Assembly: GCA_947172415.1 (NCBI GenBank)
Contig: OX359198.1
Coordinates: 5,983,401 to 6,047,400 of the forward strand
DNA: 64,000 bases
Origin: Chondrosia reniformis
Taxonomy: Eukaryota > Porifera > Demospongiae > Chondrillida > Chondrillidae
Reading direction: 5' to 3'
Shown here: positions 1 to 10,478 of the stretch, in pieces
How positions within the stretch are numbered: the first letter of the stretch is position 1
Layout: each line of letters begins with the position of its first letter
The notes under the pieces: model-generated
Seen by the model: the letters and a program-made list of their open reading frames with translations, nothing else
The model's database searches: none
Told to the model about the DNA's origin: nothing
Program-made: the position numbers and the translations under genes

Positions 1-874
1 CAGGCAGCTTGCAATTCAATTGACACCACCGCAGACAACTGGAACAACACAACTGACATTGCTGCAGCAAAGAGATATGACCTTTATCATATGAAATGAC
101 GTTTAATCACAGGAAATGGCCTTGCTTCCTGACCTCTTCTGTATGTGCTACTAGTGTAGTTCATTAAACCTTTCTATAAAAAGGTTGACTATTTTTACCT
201 ATAATGTTTATGTATTACAGCTAATTAGACTACAGTCAAACTTTCAACAGACAACAGGAAGACAATTATAATTATAATAAGAGTAATATGATTACATTTT
301 TCCTTACATTCCTAACTTACTAGTTTAGTGGGGCACACTGCATCAAGACAAGCTTCCAAATTAGGGAGATTACAGTCAAAGAGTCTGGCCAAGCTCCCGC
401 AACATGATTTACATCCATCACAGCTACACCCACTCAAACATGGACAACTCAGCCAGTGACAAGTACATGCACCTCGATACTACACAAAACAGAGAGTATG
501 TCTGAATGCTTCATCCAGATACATTATAAAATAAACATTATAGGGAAGATGACGCGTTTCCATGGTAACCGAACAATCTGGCATTGCAAAATGGCCTCCT
601 AAATGCATGAACTAAAATTTAAAAGGAAACACATGATCGAAAACGCAAAACCTACATATAAATATTGACAAGTTAAATATCCGATGGCTGTCAAGAAGAG
701 AGATACTCCCAAGACGATGCATATGATTGCAGCTAATGGAAAAGGTTCCACGCTGGGGCCGACCGAAGGAATGGGAGCCGTAGGAGGAGTAAAAGGAACC
801 ACATCCTACAAAGAAAGGATCAACAATGAGGAGTTACGTATACGTTTAGAATTTCATTGCTGACCTACCTCCAT
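1..874 (-). CDS. Cysteine-rich single-pass membrane protein, 3' end beyond window
   Basis: Four exons read on the minus strand: 869-874 (only Met-Glu), 656-805, 321-479, and 1-61 continuing past the left edge. All junctions have GT-AG sites and keep phase 0. The product starts with about 20 Pro/Val-rich residues, followed by one hydrophobic segment (roughly residues 25-48, containing AAIICIVLGVSLFL). Exon 3 then has about a dozen cysteines in 53 residues (CTCHWLSCPCLSGCSCDGC) and exon 4 at least six more. There is no signal peptide, so the Cys-rich tail probably follows a signal-anchor segment. It could bind metal or be palmitoylated at the membrane; that is inference. I do not recognise the family. 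Without the splice at 321/320 the frame would stop at 312, but the perfect gtaagt donor and the Cys-rich continuation argue for splicing. The start codon lies 49 bases from the SETD2 start, on the opposite strand. Confidence 0.6.
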
Positions 875-923
875 TTTTACTGGAAGTAAACTTATGAATA
901 TCGTTACTTAGCATCAAAGGAAA
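875..923. promoter_or_regulatory. Very short bidirectional promoter / shared 5' region
   Basis: Only 49 bases separate the start codon of the Cys-rich membrane protein (minus) from that of SETD2 (plus). Both 5' ends must lie inside or across this stretch, so the core promoters overlap each other's 5' UTR or coding sequence. I see no TATA box. Such head-to-head pairs are common in compact sponge genomes. The location is inferred from the two start codons; no transcription start can be read from sequence. Confidence 0.45.
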
Positions 924-3900
924 ATGGACGACGACGAAGGGACTTTATCGTAAGTTGTTTTTATATGAAAACTTCTGATCTGTTTGATAGTAAGCGTGTC
1001 TCTCCCAACTTGTTGCAGTGGTAGCTTTGGAGACTCTAGTGTAGGAGAAGATAAAGCGGTGACTGAACCGCTTATCCCAACCGACCCGACAAATGATGAT
1101 CAACCTGCCCATTACGAGTTTATCACGGAAAATGTTTATCTCACTGAGAGACAAAGCTCAAAGGAGAAAAAGAAAGCTAAAAAGATGATCTGTGATTGCA
1201 TATTTTACGAGGAAGAAGACGATCCATCTGAAGCCTGTGGGTCTTCGTGTCTAAATCGTCTTCTTATGATAGAATGGTATGTATGTACTATGCGCACATC
1301 ATTACTTCCCATTCTGTTATTTTTCCTATATTCCTATTAGGCGTGTATAAGAGGGTTTAATGTGTATCAACGCACGTTCTGTAGTTCATTAAAAGGGTCT
1401 GGCCCAGCCAGAATCATGAGACTAATCGATAGGCAGATGATACTGTTGAGTGTTCCAAGTGATATTAGACATATCCGTCGACCTATACTTTTGTGAAGTA
1501 TTTCCATTAATATTAGCTAGGTCCAATCTCAAACGCTGAATATACAAATATGTATATTATACGAATATGTATATCAATCAATCAATCAATCAATCAATAT
1601 TATTAGATGCACGGATTGGCCCCATGCAGCACTTACAACAAGACAAAATAAATAATATGAACATGCAAAATAGAGTTAACTGAACCTTGCTGAACCTTGT
1701 ATAATATACGAATATGTATATAGACTATACAATCTTAATCAAAAGGCCATTTCATATACACACTCTCTAGAGTACTATCTCTCTCCTCATTTGCATACAT
1801 GTACTACCAGTTTTGTGTGTATGTGTATATACTACCAGTTTTGTGTGTATGTGTATATACTACCAGTTTTGTGTGTATGTGTATATACTACCAGTTTTGT
1901 GTGTATGTGTATATACTACCAGTTTTCTTAAATTTTCCATATCTTACATATGGAATGGCCCAAAGAAGAGAAGGAGAGAAATAGGAGAAAACACTTGTAT
2001 CCTCATTCAAGGCTCTCGCTATATTTATTTAGTTCCCTATAGGCCTTTTATTTTAAAGTAGATTTAGCATGTTAAAAATGGTGTGTTAGATTATTCATGT
2101 ACTCTTAATACAGTGCAAGTTACGGTAATCTAATATAATATAAATAAATAAATAAATAAATAATATAATATAATTAAATAATTCATATGGCTCCAAGAAA
2201 CAAAATGAACATATCATCATAAAGTTTAGGATATAAAACTCATTTTCAATTAAGGGATTTTTTATTTAGGCCTCCGTTTATTAGAAAACGGAGGACAAAG
2301 TCTGCATATAAAAGGCCATAGGACTATAGAAAACCCATGGGAAATTTATATTCAAACCATGTGTTATATTGATAAAAACTTTCATTATATGTTACATACA
2401 GCCTATCATCCAATACTATTTGTCCCTTATCAGTATAACATCAAACCCTATGTACTGCGCATACGTACATATGTCATTCATGATTCATGTTCTAGCGGTA
2501 ATCGCTGTCTGTGTGGAGAGTACTGCACCAATAAGAGGTTCCAGAAGGCAAGCTATGCGAGGGCAGAAGTGTTCAAGACAGAGATGAAGGGATGGGGACT
2601 GAGAGCCACTCAAGACATACCTCCGTAGGTTACCTCTAAACTATACCTGTATCTCAGTAATTATTCTGGCACTGGATCCAGTGAGAAGTAACCTTTGAAC
2701 CTTCCTGGTCATTGGGTTTGATTTACGTACTTAATGATTTAATTCTGACTGTATCACCACCAATTGGACTCGTATGATCTAGACTGTTCTCAATATTATA
2801 AGTACTAGAGTTTTAACTAAATCTGTAATTAAATATTTCATATAGCTTTCCAGTTTACATGTCAGTGTGTATAAATATTATCTTGAAGAGTCTTAGTTAT
2901 GTACATGTCAATTAATAGGGACACCTTTGTAATGGAGTATTGTGGTGAGGTGTGCACTCATGAAGAGTTTGCTCAGAGGAAAGTGAACTACCAGAGGACT
3001 GGGAGAAGACATTATTATTTTATGTCTCTCAAATCAGACGAGGTATGCATGGACGTGTTACCATGGTAATTGTAACTTGTAGTCTGTGCTGCTTTCTCAC
3101 TGGTTTGTTTCAATACTTTTTAGATATTGGATGCGACACATCGCGGGAATCTGTCTCGGTTTATCAACCACAGCTGCGAACCAAACTGTGAGACTCAAAA
3201 GGTGAGCTGTGACAACAAGACAGTTGTCATTATGCATGTAAGAGGAATGCTATTGTGTTACACATGTACATACGTACTTACATGAAGGAGGGGTGTTGGT
3301 ATGCGAGAAGGGTAGGGCATTACTGTGTGAGAGAGGAGGAGTGTTGCTATGCCAGAGAGGAGGAGTGTTGCTATGGCAGATAGGAGGAGTGTTGCTATGC
3401 CAGAGAGGAGGAGTGTGGTATTGCCAGAGAGGAGGAGTGTGGTATTGCCATGTAGGAAAGTGGGATAATGTTCTTGGTGAATTAACTTCATATAATGGAT
3501 GTTGTTTCTCTATGTGTGTGACAAATAATCTGTCCTGTCTCCCCTCCTCCCAGTGGACCGTCAATGGCATGCTGAGGGTAGGATTTTTCTCCCTTAAGCC
3601 GATAGCCAAAGGAGAGGAGCTGACTTTTGACTACAAATTTCAAAGATTTGGGTATGGATTACTTAACTTGTGGACATGTGTCATGTCAATCCATGCACTC
3701 TCCCTCTAACCATTTGCAGAGAAGCTGCTCAGAAGTGCTTCTGTGGTTCTTCCAACTGCCGGGGTATGCTGGGAGCTCCGCCCCCTAAGGAGTCTAAGAA
3801 ATTGATTGGTAAGAGTACAAAAATGGATACCATGTCACTTTGTGTTTGTAGGTATTAGCCTACAGTATATCTGTAAACAGAAGTATGTACGTATACATAC

Positions 3901-6900
3901 ATATGAGCATATATTGCTGATGAAGACCTACGGGTTGAAACGTTCCATTCCAAAGATTTAATGTTGCTGTTGCTCGATAAACTTCATACGTATCTCATCA
4001 TGATCTCGACAAATAAGCCCTATCACTTCATACATACAAATGTATGTAATCGATGTCATAGCTTTATACGGTACAGTGCATAAAAAAGGTAACCGTAACC
4101 GATTAAAAGGTAACCGCTAGAGGTTAAAAGTTAACCGAATCGTTAACTGGTAATAGTTAACTGTTAACCAAAAATCGTCTAAAGTTAGAGCTGTGTAAAT
4201 CGACACCTCGAGCTGTTAATCGTTTACGTAATAGGAAGATATTCAAAACATATGAGATGGTCAGTATACGCTATGATATACGGAGGTATACAATACAATT
4301 ATGGCATTCCATATCTTTGTCTTTGTTTTGATTGTGACCTGTTCCCCTGCAATCAATCGTCCTTTTGCTCCTTTCTCTCTTCTTATCTTCTTTAACGGTT
4401 CTAAAAAGTCTTTGCCGTCATATCGGACAGATCCATTGTTCACGTAGCGAATTAAAACTTTATCCATCGTTATTCAACAAGTCTCAGATTTCACACTTTA
4501 TTCGCTGCGCATACACAAGTTATCTACACCTTTCGATGTGTAAATTAAGTTAACTGTTAGCAGTTAACTGATACCACATAACGGTGAATCGGTAACCTCT
4601 AATGGTTAAAGGTTAAAAGTTATTAACGTTACCTTTTTTATGCACTGTACCGTATATATATCTTATACATGTATGTTGCTGGCTATGGGTCATTTGTAAG
4701 TGTAGGAAAGTTGCATTTATTGAGGATTGAGCATATACTATTACATAATAGGGTTGCCAAATTGCATAATGTAGATTCTGTTAATAAGAAAAATAAGAAG
4801 AGAAAAGAGGCAGCAGTTGATCTGATGGACGAGGTACATCTTGTATGTAGTGTTCTCTAGGGTGCATCAAAATCACTAATTCTTGTTAACCTCTCCAACA
4901 CAGGATGAAAAGATCATTTATGACGTGGTTGGTCAGAGAGGAAGGTTGGTCTCCATAGAGCAAGTCCTGCCTCTATCAAGGGCTATGATACTAGCTGAAT
5001 CTTCCAAGCTGCGGAAAATGTTTTTGACTGTATTACAGGTATGTATGTATGTAGAAGTAGTACTTAAATTTGATTATTATTATGCCTGTAGTTGTCAATG
5101 GTTACAATACATACAGTACGCTGTATTATTATGTACGTATATCTTGTAGGATACTAGAGACACAAATTGCTTGAAAAGGTTCCTATCCTACCAGGGACTT
5201 CCCCTTTTATGGAGTTGGATGATTGACAGCAGTGATGCAGACATGAAAATAGAAGTATGTAAAGCTAAACTATAACATTAAGCTCTAAAGAATATCTATG
5301 TACTGTACGTACATGTTGATATGTACGTATATTGAACTTTCATTTCGTAGCTTTTGAATACTTTGAAACACTTGCCCATTGTCTCAAAGAACCAAATTGA
5401 GGACACTAAAGTTCTTCATGTTGTCCAAAAGTGGTCCACCTCTGGAAGTGCCACTTCAGACAAGCCAACCATGCAAAAGAGAGATATTCAAATACCTCAT
5501 TCCAAAAAACAGGATGTGACTAATGAAGGGGAAATACCCAGTGAAAGAAAGAATTCCCCTACTTTACATGAAGCTGTTTATGCTGAGCCTAATCTCGCAT
5601 TGACAGAACAAGAATTAGCCGAAACTGTACCAAGAGATACCCCAACTGAGCTAGTAGACACTCTAAGGGATTTAGAGTGCCCCTCCAATGAGCAGGGCAA
5701 TCAGCCATTAGGGATAACCAACGTCCAAAATTGTAAAGTGGATACCCAGGTTAAACAAAGTGATGAACTTGTAATTAGGGAGGATGTACAGAATATGCCA
5801 CAAACTGACCTGAGTGAACCACAAGATACCCTTTCCGAACCAAAGGATGCTCCAATCAAACAAGAAGATACTCCAATTGAAGTTGTTCTGATTGAACAAG
5901 ATACCCAGGATGAGGATGAAGGTACCCTGATTGAACAAGAGGATACCCAGGATGAGGATGAAGGCACCCTGATTGAACAAGAGGATACCCAGGATGAGCA
6001 TGAAGGTGCCCTGATTGAACAAGAGGATACCCATGATGAGCATGAAGGCGCCCTGATTGAACAAGAGGATACCCAGGATGAGCATGAAGGTGCCCTGATT
6101 GAACAAGAGGATACCCAGGATGAGCATGAAGGCGTCCTGATTGAACAAGAGGATACCCAGGATGAGCATGAAGGTGCCCTGATTGAACAAGAGGATACCC
6201 AGGATGAGCATGAAGGCGTCCTGATTGAACAAGAGGATACCCAGGATGAGCATGAAGGTGCCCTGATTGAACAAGAGGATACCCAGGATGAGCATGAAGG
6301 CGCCCTGATTGAACAAGAGGATACCCAGGATGAGCATGAAGGCGCCCCAATTGAACAAGAGGATACCCAGGATGAGCATGAAGGCACCCTGATTGAACAA
6401 GGGGATACCCATGATGAGCATGAAGGCGCCCTGATTGAACAAGAGGATACCCAGGATGAGCATGAAGGTGCCCTGATTGAACATGGAGGTGCAATGGGCC
6501 ATACATCTACTATACAATGTGATGATGTACCAATTGGTCACCAGACTTTGCCAGAAAATCAGACGACTGATAAACTAAACACTTTGGACAGCTTCAGGAG
6601 TATAGCTGTGGACCAGAGCGACTTCCAAAATGAGGAGGGTAGTTTATCTGTAATAAAGGAAGAACTGATGGATAAAGATGAGGAGAAGGCCGAGGGAGAG
6701 GCAGCTAGTGAGGATAACACCGGAGGACTAGCCATGTTGCCTGAACCAAACCTTATGGAAGTCTCCCCCGTCACCCCCAAAGGGAGCGTAGATGTAGCTG
6801 CAGACAGCGATGACATTGGTTACAGTGGTACATACTTTGAAATGGAAGAAGCGCATGAAGCAAACAGTCAGTCTGAAGTTGAAGGTGATAACAAAGATGG

Positions 6901-9882
6901 TCTCACACAAAACAATGAGTTCCAAATGGAGTTCAATGAATATTCAGGAGACCAGTCAGAGGGATCTGGCACAGAAGTAGATGAATCAAACAACAGAGTG
7001 GTACTTGCAACCAAAGCTGAAGGAATCAACATGAGTGAAGCTTCTGATGCTAGTGATTTTGAAGACAGTCAGCCCAGTGTTGTGAAGGGCTCACAAGAAG
7101 AAGACGATGACCAGCCAATTGACATTGAAAGCATTGAAAGTAGCAATGACAAAGAGGAAAATTGCGATACTCTGGTGTCGAAGAGTGAAGACAGAGTTTA
7201 TATTCTTGCGCAAGAGCTCTTGGAGGACTGGAGCAGCTTAAAGGAAGTGTTCCGTATTCCAAAGAAGGCAAGAAAAAAGTCGACTGATTTCAGCAAAGAT
7301 CCCTTTGTATGTAGTCACACCCACAAACATACGTATACATGTCTTATCTTGTTCGTTGCCATAAATTGGTCACACTATCCCATAAAAGGGAACAAGACTC
7401 CATCAGACATATACATGTATACATACGTACACATACCTACATAATTATTTTATCACTAAAACTTGGAGCTCTTGTTTCCTTTGAAAAATAAACTATATGG
7501 CCCAGTGGAGAAGAAGAGAAATAGGAGAAAACTCTGTATCCTCGTCCAAAGCTCTCACTAGGTGTAGTTCCCCTAAAGCTCTAAAGTAGATGTACATGTT
7601 GATAAATGGTGTGTTAAATTGTTAATATACATATGTGTACTCCTAATTCTATACTAATAATAACCTTTTCATTTCTGTCCTCCAAAGCTAGTAAGATGTT
7701 ACCATTTTGTAGGAACTTGAGACAACAGTAGAAAAAGCCAAAAGAGATCTACCATCAACTGACAAAGAGATGGTATGGCCAAGCCCACTTAACCAACACA
7801 GCAGAAAGAGAAGAAGTTACTACTCTGGTTCAGAGCGAAAATCTAAGCAGCGCTATCATTCAAAATCTCACCATTTATTTTCCACTTTATCGCCCTTAAA
7901 TGCTAGAGAGGCCAGATCTAGTTCTAATACGCCCCCTCACCATTCACAAAGAGAAGACAGTAGAAACTCAAGCTTATATAGTACTCCTAATTCTTCACAT
8001 TCAAAATCTTCTTTAGCTAAATCTTTACAGACCTTGTCAAACCACCAGCAATCCAATTATCATAGAAACAGTCCAGATGATCCATTTTCAATCCAAACAT
8101 CCAACCATGCTACCCTGCCACTAGAACCCAATGTTTCCCTCACGCGTCACGTGTCTTCATTTAGCCCTCTTCTTGCCAAAGGCTTGCTTCCAGCATTAAC
8201 TGCCGCAGCTATTAGTCCTAAGCTAACCTATTTTGGTCAAAGCCCCATTAAAGTTGGCAAGAGCACTGACCAGAATTCCCAATTAATCCAGAGTCAGTCA
8301 CCTACCACATTTAAGTCTTCCATAGAGTTAAATCCCTTACAACTGAGTAATCAGAACAGCGGTGAAAAGGTGCCCACTGAAATGAATAATCCACTTCCGA
8401 AGAATTGGAGGATGGTTTATGACAACTTGGGAAATCCCTACTTTTATCACATCTACACTCGTAAGAGCCAGTGGGACCGGCCTACTATGGAAGATGAAGA
8501 GGAGAACCCTATTGAAACTGTTGAAATGATGATGTCCACACCCTCTCCTTCATCTGAAGATGAGAAGGTACAGGTGATGTATCATAGTAGCTACACTTTA
8601 AAGGGCAATTCAGGAGGTTTTTGGAAATTCCTTCCATTTTATTACTCCTGCATGGAGTTACTTAACCTACGTAGTGTAGCAATCCTAAAGAATCTGTAAA
8701 TCTTAAAATTTCCTCAATTGCTCCAATAAGAATCAAATTTGTTAATCCCCAAAGGTTTCTACCAGTGGCAGCTAATATTAATTGAATACTATTAAAATTT
8801 ATGAATAGAATTATGCATGCCACTGAAGGCACTTTCTGAAGTAGTTGGGTGTACTGTGTATGGGTATGCTAACCCAAACTATGTATGCATATGATTGCTT
8901 TACTTAGGGAGATCAGAATGCAAGCAGCCTAAAGATACCCAGGACCCCTGAGGAATCCCCGCCCCCTACTGAAGAGGAGGAGTCAGGCGAGTATGTTACC
9001 AGTACAACAGATGCCTCAGCCTGTAAAGATAACTTTAAAGTTGAAGTTAGTGAAAAGCTACTGGCAGTTATAATTTTCATGGAGTTCCATCTCTACATAT
9101 ATACTCATACATATTTATTATGTTAATCACTCCTGGAGATAATACGTATGAAAAATCTAATACACCATTTTCCTACATGCTATGCCTATTCTGTAAAAGA
9201 GCCTATAGGGGAACTAAACCTGAAGAGAGCTTTGAATGAAGATACAGTGGACTTTTATTCCTTCTTTTCCTTTCTTTCATCTTCTTCTCCACTGGGTCAG
9301 ACAGCCATTTCTGGGAATTCCACCCTTCATCAGTGATCCTGGGGGTCTTTGTCTTTTTCTTTATTTTTATCTTGATCTTCTGTGAATCCTTGGCTCTCTA
9401 TGCTAAATCTAGGGTATGTATGTAAAATATTTGAGATCACAATCCAGTCTAAATGTATACATATATACATATATGTACATACCTTGAGAGCATACAAAAT
9501 GATCAAAATGATAAAATTTCTTTAAACTACGTAAATCTATACCTTTAGCTTTCCAAGCTAATTATTCACTGTTTGGGTAAACACAGAAAGGTTGATTGCA
9601 AATATGGCAAAATCACAAGTACAGATGACTTTAAGCATCTTGCTAGGAAGGTTAGCTGAGATGAGACACTAAATTGTCTAAACCTTAATTGTATTTTGCG
9701 TAATATTTTTATTTGTATAATTACATATGTATATGTAGCTCACTCATGCAATTATTGAGAAGGAATCAGCTAGGAAAGGAGATTCAGATAAACTAACCTT
9801 TAACCCCTCTGTGAAGGCCAAGACCAAAGATTTTGTAAAACAATATATGAAGAAATGTGGAAGCATTTATAAAAGAAAGTAG
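924..9882 (+). CDS. SETD2: SETD2-type histone H3K36 methyltransferase (AWS-SET-postSET, WW, SRI)
   Basis: Exons: 924-949, 1019-1276, 2496-2624, 2919-3042, 3124-3201, 3554-3651, 3720-3808, 4706-4833, 4904-5038, 5150-5254, 5351-7306, 7713-8567 (or 8573), 8908-8990 (end uncertain), 9587-9650, 9739-9882; about 1,423 residues. AWS cysteines lie at about 66-115 and SET at about 116-240, with NHSCEPNC and ELTFDY (cofactor and catalytic motifs); post-SET is CFCGSSNC. The set2-type helical segment ([18 protein letters not shown]) follows, then an acidic 14-residue tandem repeat at about 581-762, a WW domain at about 1270-1297 and the SRI domain ([16 protein letters not shown]) at the end. The enzyme trimethylates H3K36 in the nucleus; SRI binds the elongating RNA polymerase II tail. 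The N-terminus is far shorter than in vertebrates, only about 65 residues before AWS. The first SRI helix is not clear: it may be read through after 8990 ([14 protein letters not shown]) before the next splice. Confidence 0.95.
1799..1930. repeat. 28-bp minisatellite in SETD2 intron 2
   Basis: About 4.5 head-to-tail copies of a 28-bp unit containing TACTACCAGTTTTGTGTG. They lie in the 1.2-kb intron 1277-2495. Apart from this array, the intron holds short ATCA and AATA microsatellites (about 1575-1597 and 2131-2160) and a dispersed-repeat copy. Short open frames across it are repeat artefacts. Confidence 0.9.
1955..2090 (-). repeat. Dispersed intronic repeat, copy 1 (minus orientation)
   Basis: The reverse complement matches the family best preserved at 9140-9405 and 61238-61474, sharing the blocks GGGAACTAAA-like, AAAGCTCTC-like and the GAAGAAG-rich stretch. 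This is a partial, diverged copy in SETD2 intron 2. I recognise neither terminal inverted repeats nor a coding region. Confidence 0.6.
3298..3455. repeat. 24-bp minisatellite in SETD2 intron 5
   Basis: About six copies of a 24-bp unit with core GAGGAGGAGTGTTGCTATG, drifting to GTGGTATTG in the last copies. It sits between the exons coding for the SET core (3124-3201) and the ELTFDY motif (3554-3651). The long Cys/Gly-rich open frame across it is a repeat artefact. Confidence 0.88.
3917..4032 (+). repeat. Dispersed repeat with hammerhead-like core (CTGATGA...GAAAC)
   Basis: This part of SETD2 intron 7 contains GCTGATGAAGACCTACGGGT followed directly by TGAAACGTT. It ends in CCCTATCACTTCAT, which recurs at about 51289-51301, so the two loci are copies of one repeat. 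CTGATGA, a short hairpin and GAAAC are the conserved core of hammerhead ribozymes, which often lie in Penelope-like elements and retrozymes. The match here is imperfect (an extra A before the stem), so calling it a ribozyme is inference. Confidence 0.45.
4069..4652. mobile_element. Palindromic non-autonomous DNA transposon (MITE) with TA target duplication
   Basis: A 584-bp element in SETD2 intron 7. The ends are perfect inverted repeats starting CGGTACAGTGCATAAAAAAG and continuing into GTAAC, flanked by TA on each side (4067-4068 and 4653-4654). Imperfect inverted symmetry, rich in GGTTAA/GTTAAC blocks, continues for about 100 bp inside each end. TA duplication is typical of Tc1/mariner-type transposition, though no transposase is present. 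The centre carries an unrelated short reading frame on the minus strand. Confidence 0.8.
4261..4467 (-). CDS. Short reading frame inside the MITE, possible captured exon
   Basis: A 68-codon frame with a true ATG at 4467 lies in the non-repetitive centre of the TA-flanked transposon. It begins [12 protein letters not shown] and includes [15 protein letters not shown], a balanced, protein-like composition unlike the flanking AT-rich inverted repeats. The last dozen residues (Tyr/Val-rich) look like run-through. I do not recognise the family; the KxKxKxW segment resembles the strand of a small beta-barrel, but that is a guess. It may be a host exon fragment carried by the element. There is no evidence that it is expressed. 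Confidence 0.3.
   Translation of the reverse strand: MDKVLIRYVNNGSVRYDGKDFLEPLKKIRREKGAKGRLIAGEQVTIKTKTKIWNAIIVLYTSVYHSVY
5921..6486 (+). repeat. 42-bp coding minisatellite inside SETD2 (14-residue acidic repeat)
   Basis: Thirteen complete 42-bp units start at 5921 and every 42 bases to 6425, with a truncated unit at 6467 and a degenerate one before 5921. Each codes for a variant of [14 protein letters not shown]. Differences between units are mostly single bases (GAL/GVL/GTL/GAP, TQD/THD, DEDE/DEHE), pointing to recent expansion and homogenisation. The array is in frame in the large exon 5351-7306. The long frames on the opposite strand are shadows. Confidence 0.95.
7498..7620 (-). repeat. 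Dispersed intronic repeat, copy 2 (minus orientation)
   Basis: This lies in SETD2 intron 7307-7712. The reverse complement matches the family of 9140-9405: CCCAGTGGAGAAGAAGA, then CTTTGGACGAGGATACAG-like, then GGGGAACTACAC-like blocks. It is a partial copy. Confidence 0.65.
9140..9405 (+). repeat. Dispersed intronic repeat, copy 3 (near full length)
   Basis: One of the longest copies of a family seen seven times in introns or spacers of this window. Landmark blocks in order are CATTTTCCTACATGCTATGC, AGCCTATAGGGGAACT, TCTTCTCCACTGGGTCAGAC, GGGAATTCCACCCTTCATCA and GGTCTTTGTCTTTTTCTTTA. It sits in the intron before the SRI-coding exons of SETD2. The 62-codon frame across it recurs in another copy because it belongs to the repeat, not to a gene. 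Confidence 0.8.
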
Positions 9883-10478
9883 TTTATATATGTTGCATTT
9901 CTATTTAAATACAACTTATATAATATACAGCACATTCATTGCATGTATGAATGGGTTTAATTTGTTATATTTATAAAGAAAGATTATTTACACTTTGGAA
10001 CATATAAAATTGTCATTGAGAGAAGTAATTAGTAGTAATCAATTGCCAGTCTTGGCTGTACATATATGCAGCAATGAATATACAAATGTTCTACCATAGA
10101 ACTATACATGCACAAATATATATCTTTTCAGAAAATTGAAACAGTTGTGTATATTGACTTTGGTGTGACTTGTAAACCCTTGTAAACCCTTGTGGTTGGG
10201 CTGTCTTTATGTACTGATTTCAGTTTTGTATAGCATGTCACAATAATAAACAATCTTTATTATTATTATTATACACGTTTCAAAATTACAGGAAATGCAA
10301 AATATTAAACATGCAAAAACGTCATTAATTGTGTCAATGTACAGCTAGCTTTGAAGTGCATTTACATACTTTATATAATGCATGGAAATACAGCACATGC
10401 AATTAATTGGTAATGACATGCATCTTCCCCCATTTCTCTGTATACGTATTATATGCTGTACATGCATATATACAGGAG
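9883..10478. other. Convergent 3' spacer between SETD2 and the membrane-protein gene
   Basis: AT-rich sequence that must hold the 3' UTRs of the two converging genes. Apart from the symmetrical poly(A) signal near 10,250 and a short ATT run, I see no reading frame, RNA gene or repeat. Confidence 0.6.
10242..10264. terminator. Back-to-back poly(A) signals forming an inverted repeat
   Basis: AATAATAAA, a five-base spacer (CAATC) and TTTATTATT form a perfect dyad. Read rightward, AATAAA (10245-10250) lies 363 bases after the SETD2 stop. Read leftward, AATAAA (10261-10256) lies 218 bases after the stop of the gene at 10479-11210. One short palindrome could therefore serve polyadenylation of both transcripts. 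The sites are seen in sequence; their use is inferred. Confidence 0.5.

Noticed and set aside
3250..3709. Repetitive frames on both strands in SETD2 intron 5
   Set aside because: Explained by the 24-bp minisatellite; only 3554-3651 is real exon.
5701..6541. Three long minus-strand frames (216-277 codons) over the SETD2 repeat
   Set aside because: They are shadows of the 42-bp in-frame minisatellite; the plus frame is continuous with clear SETD2 exons.
9148..9336. 62-codon frame similar to one at 61234-61425
   Set aside because: Both are the same stretch of a dispersed repeat, not a conserved small gene.
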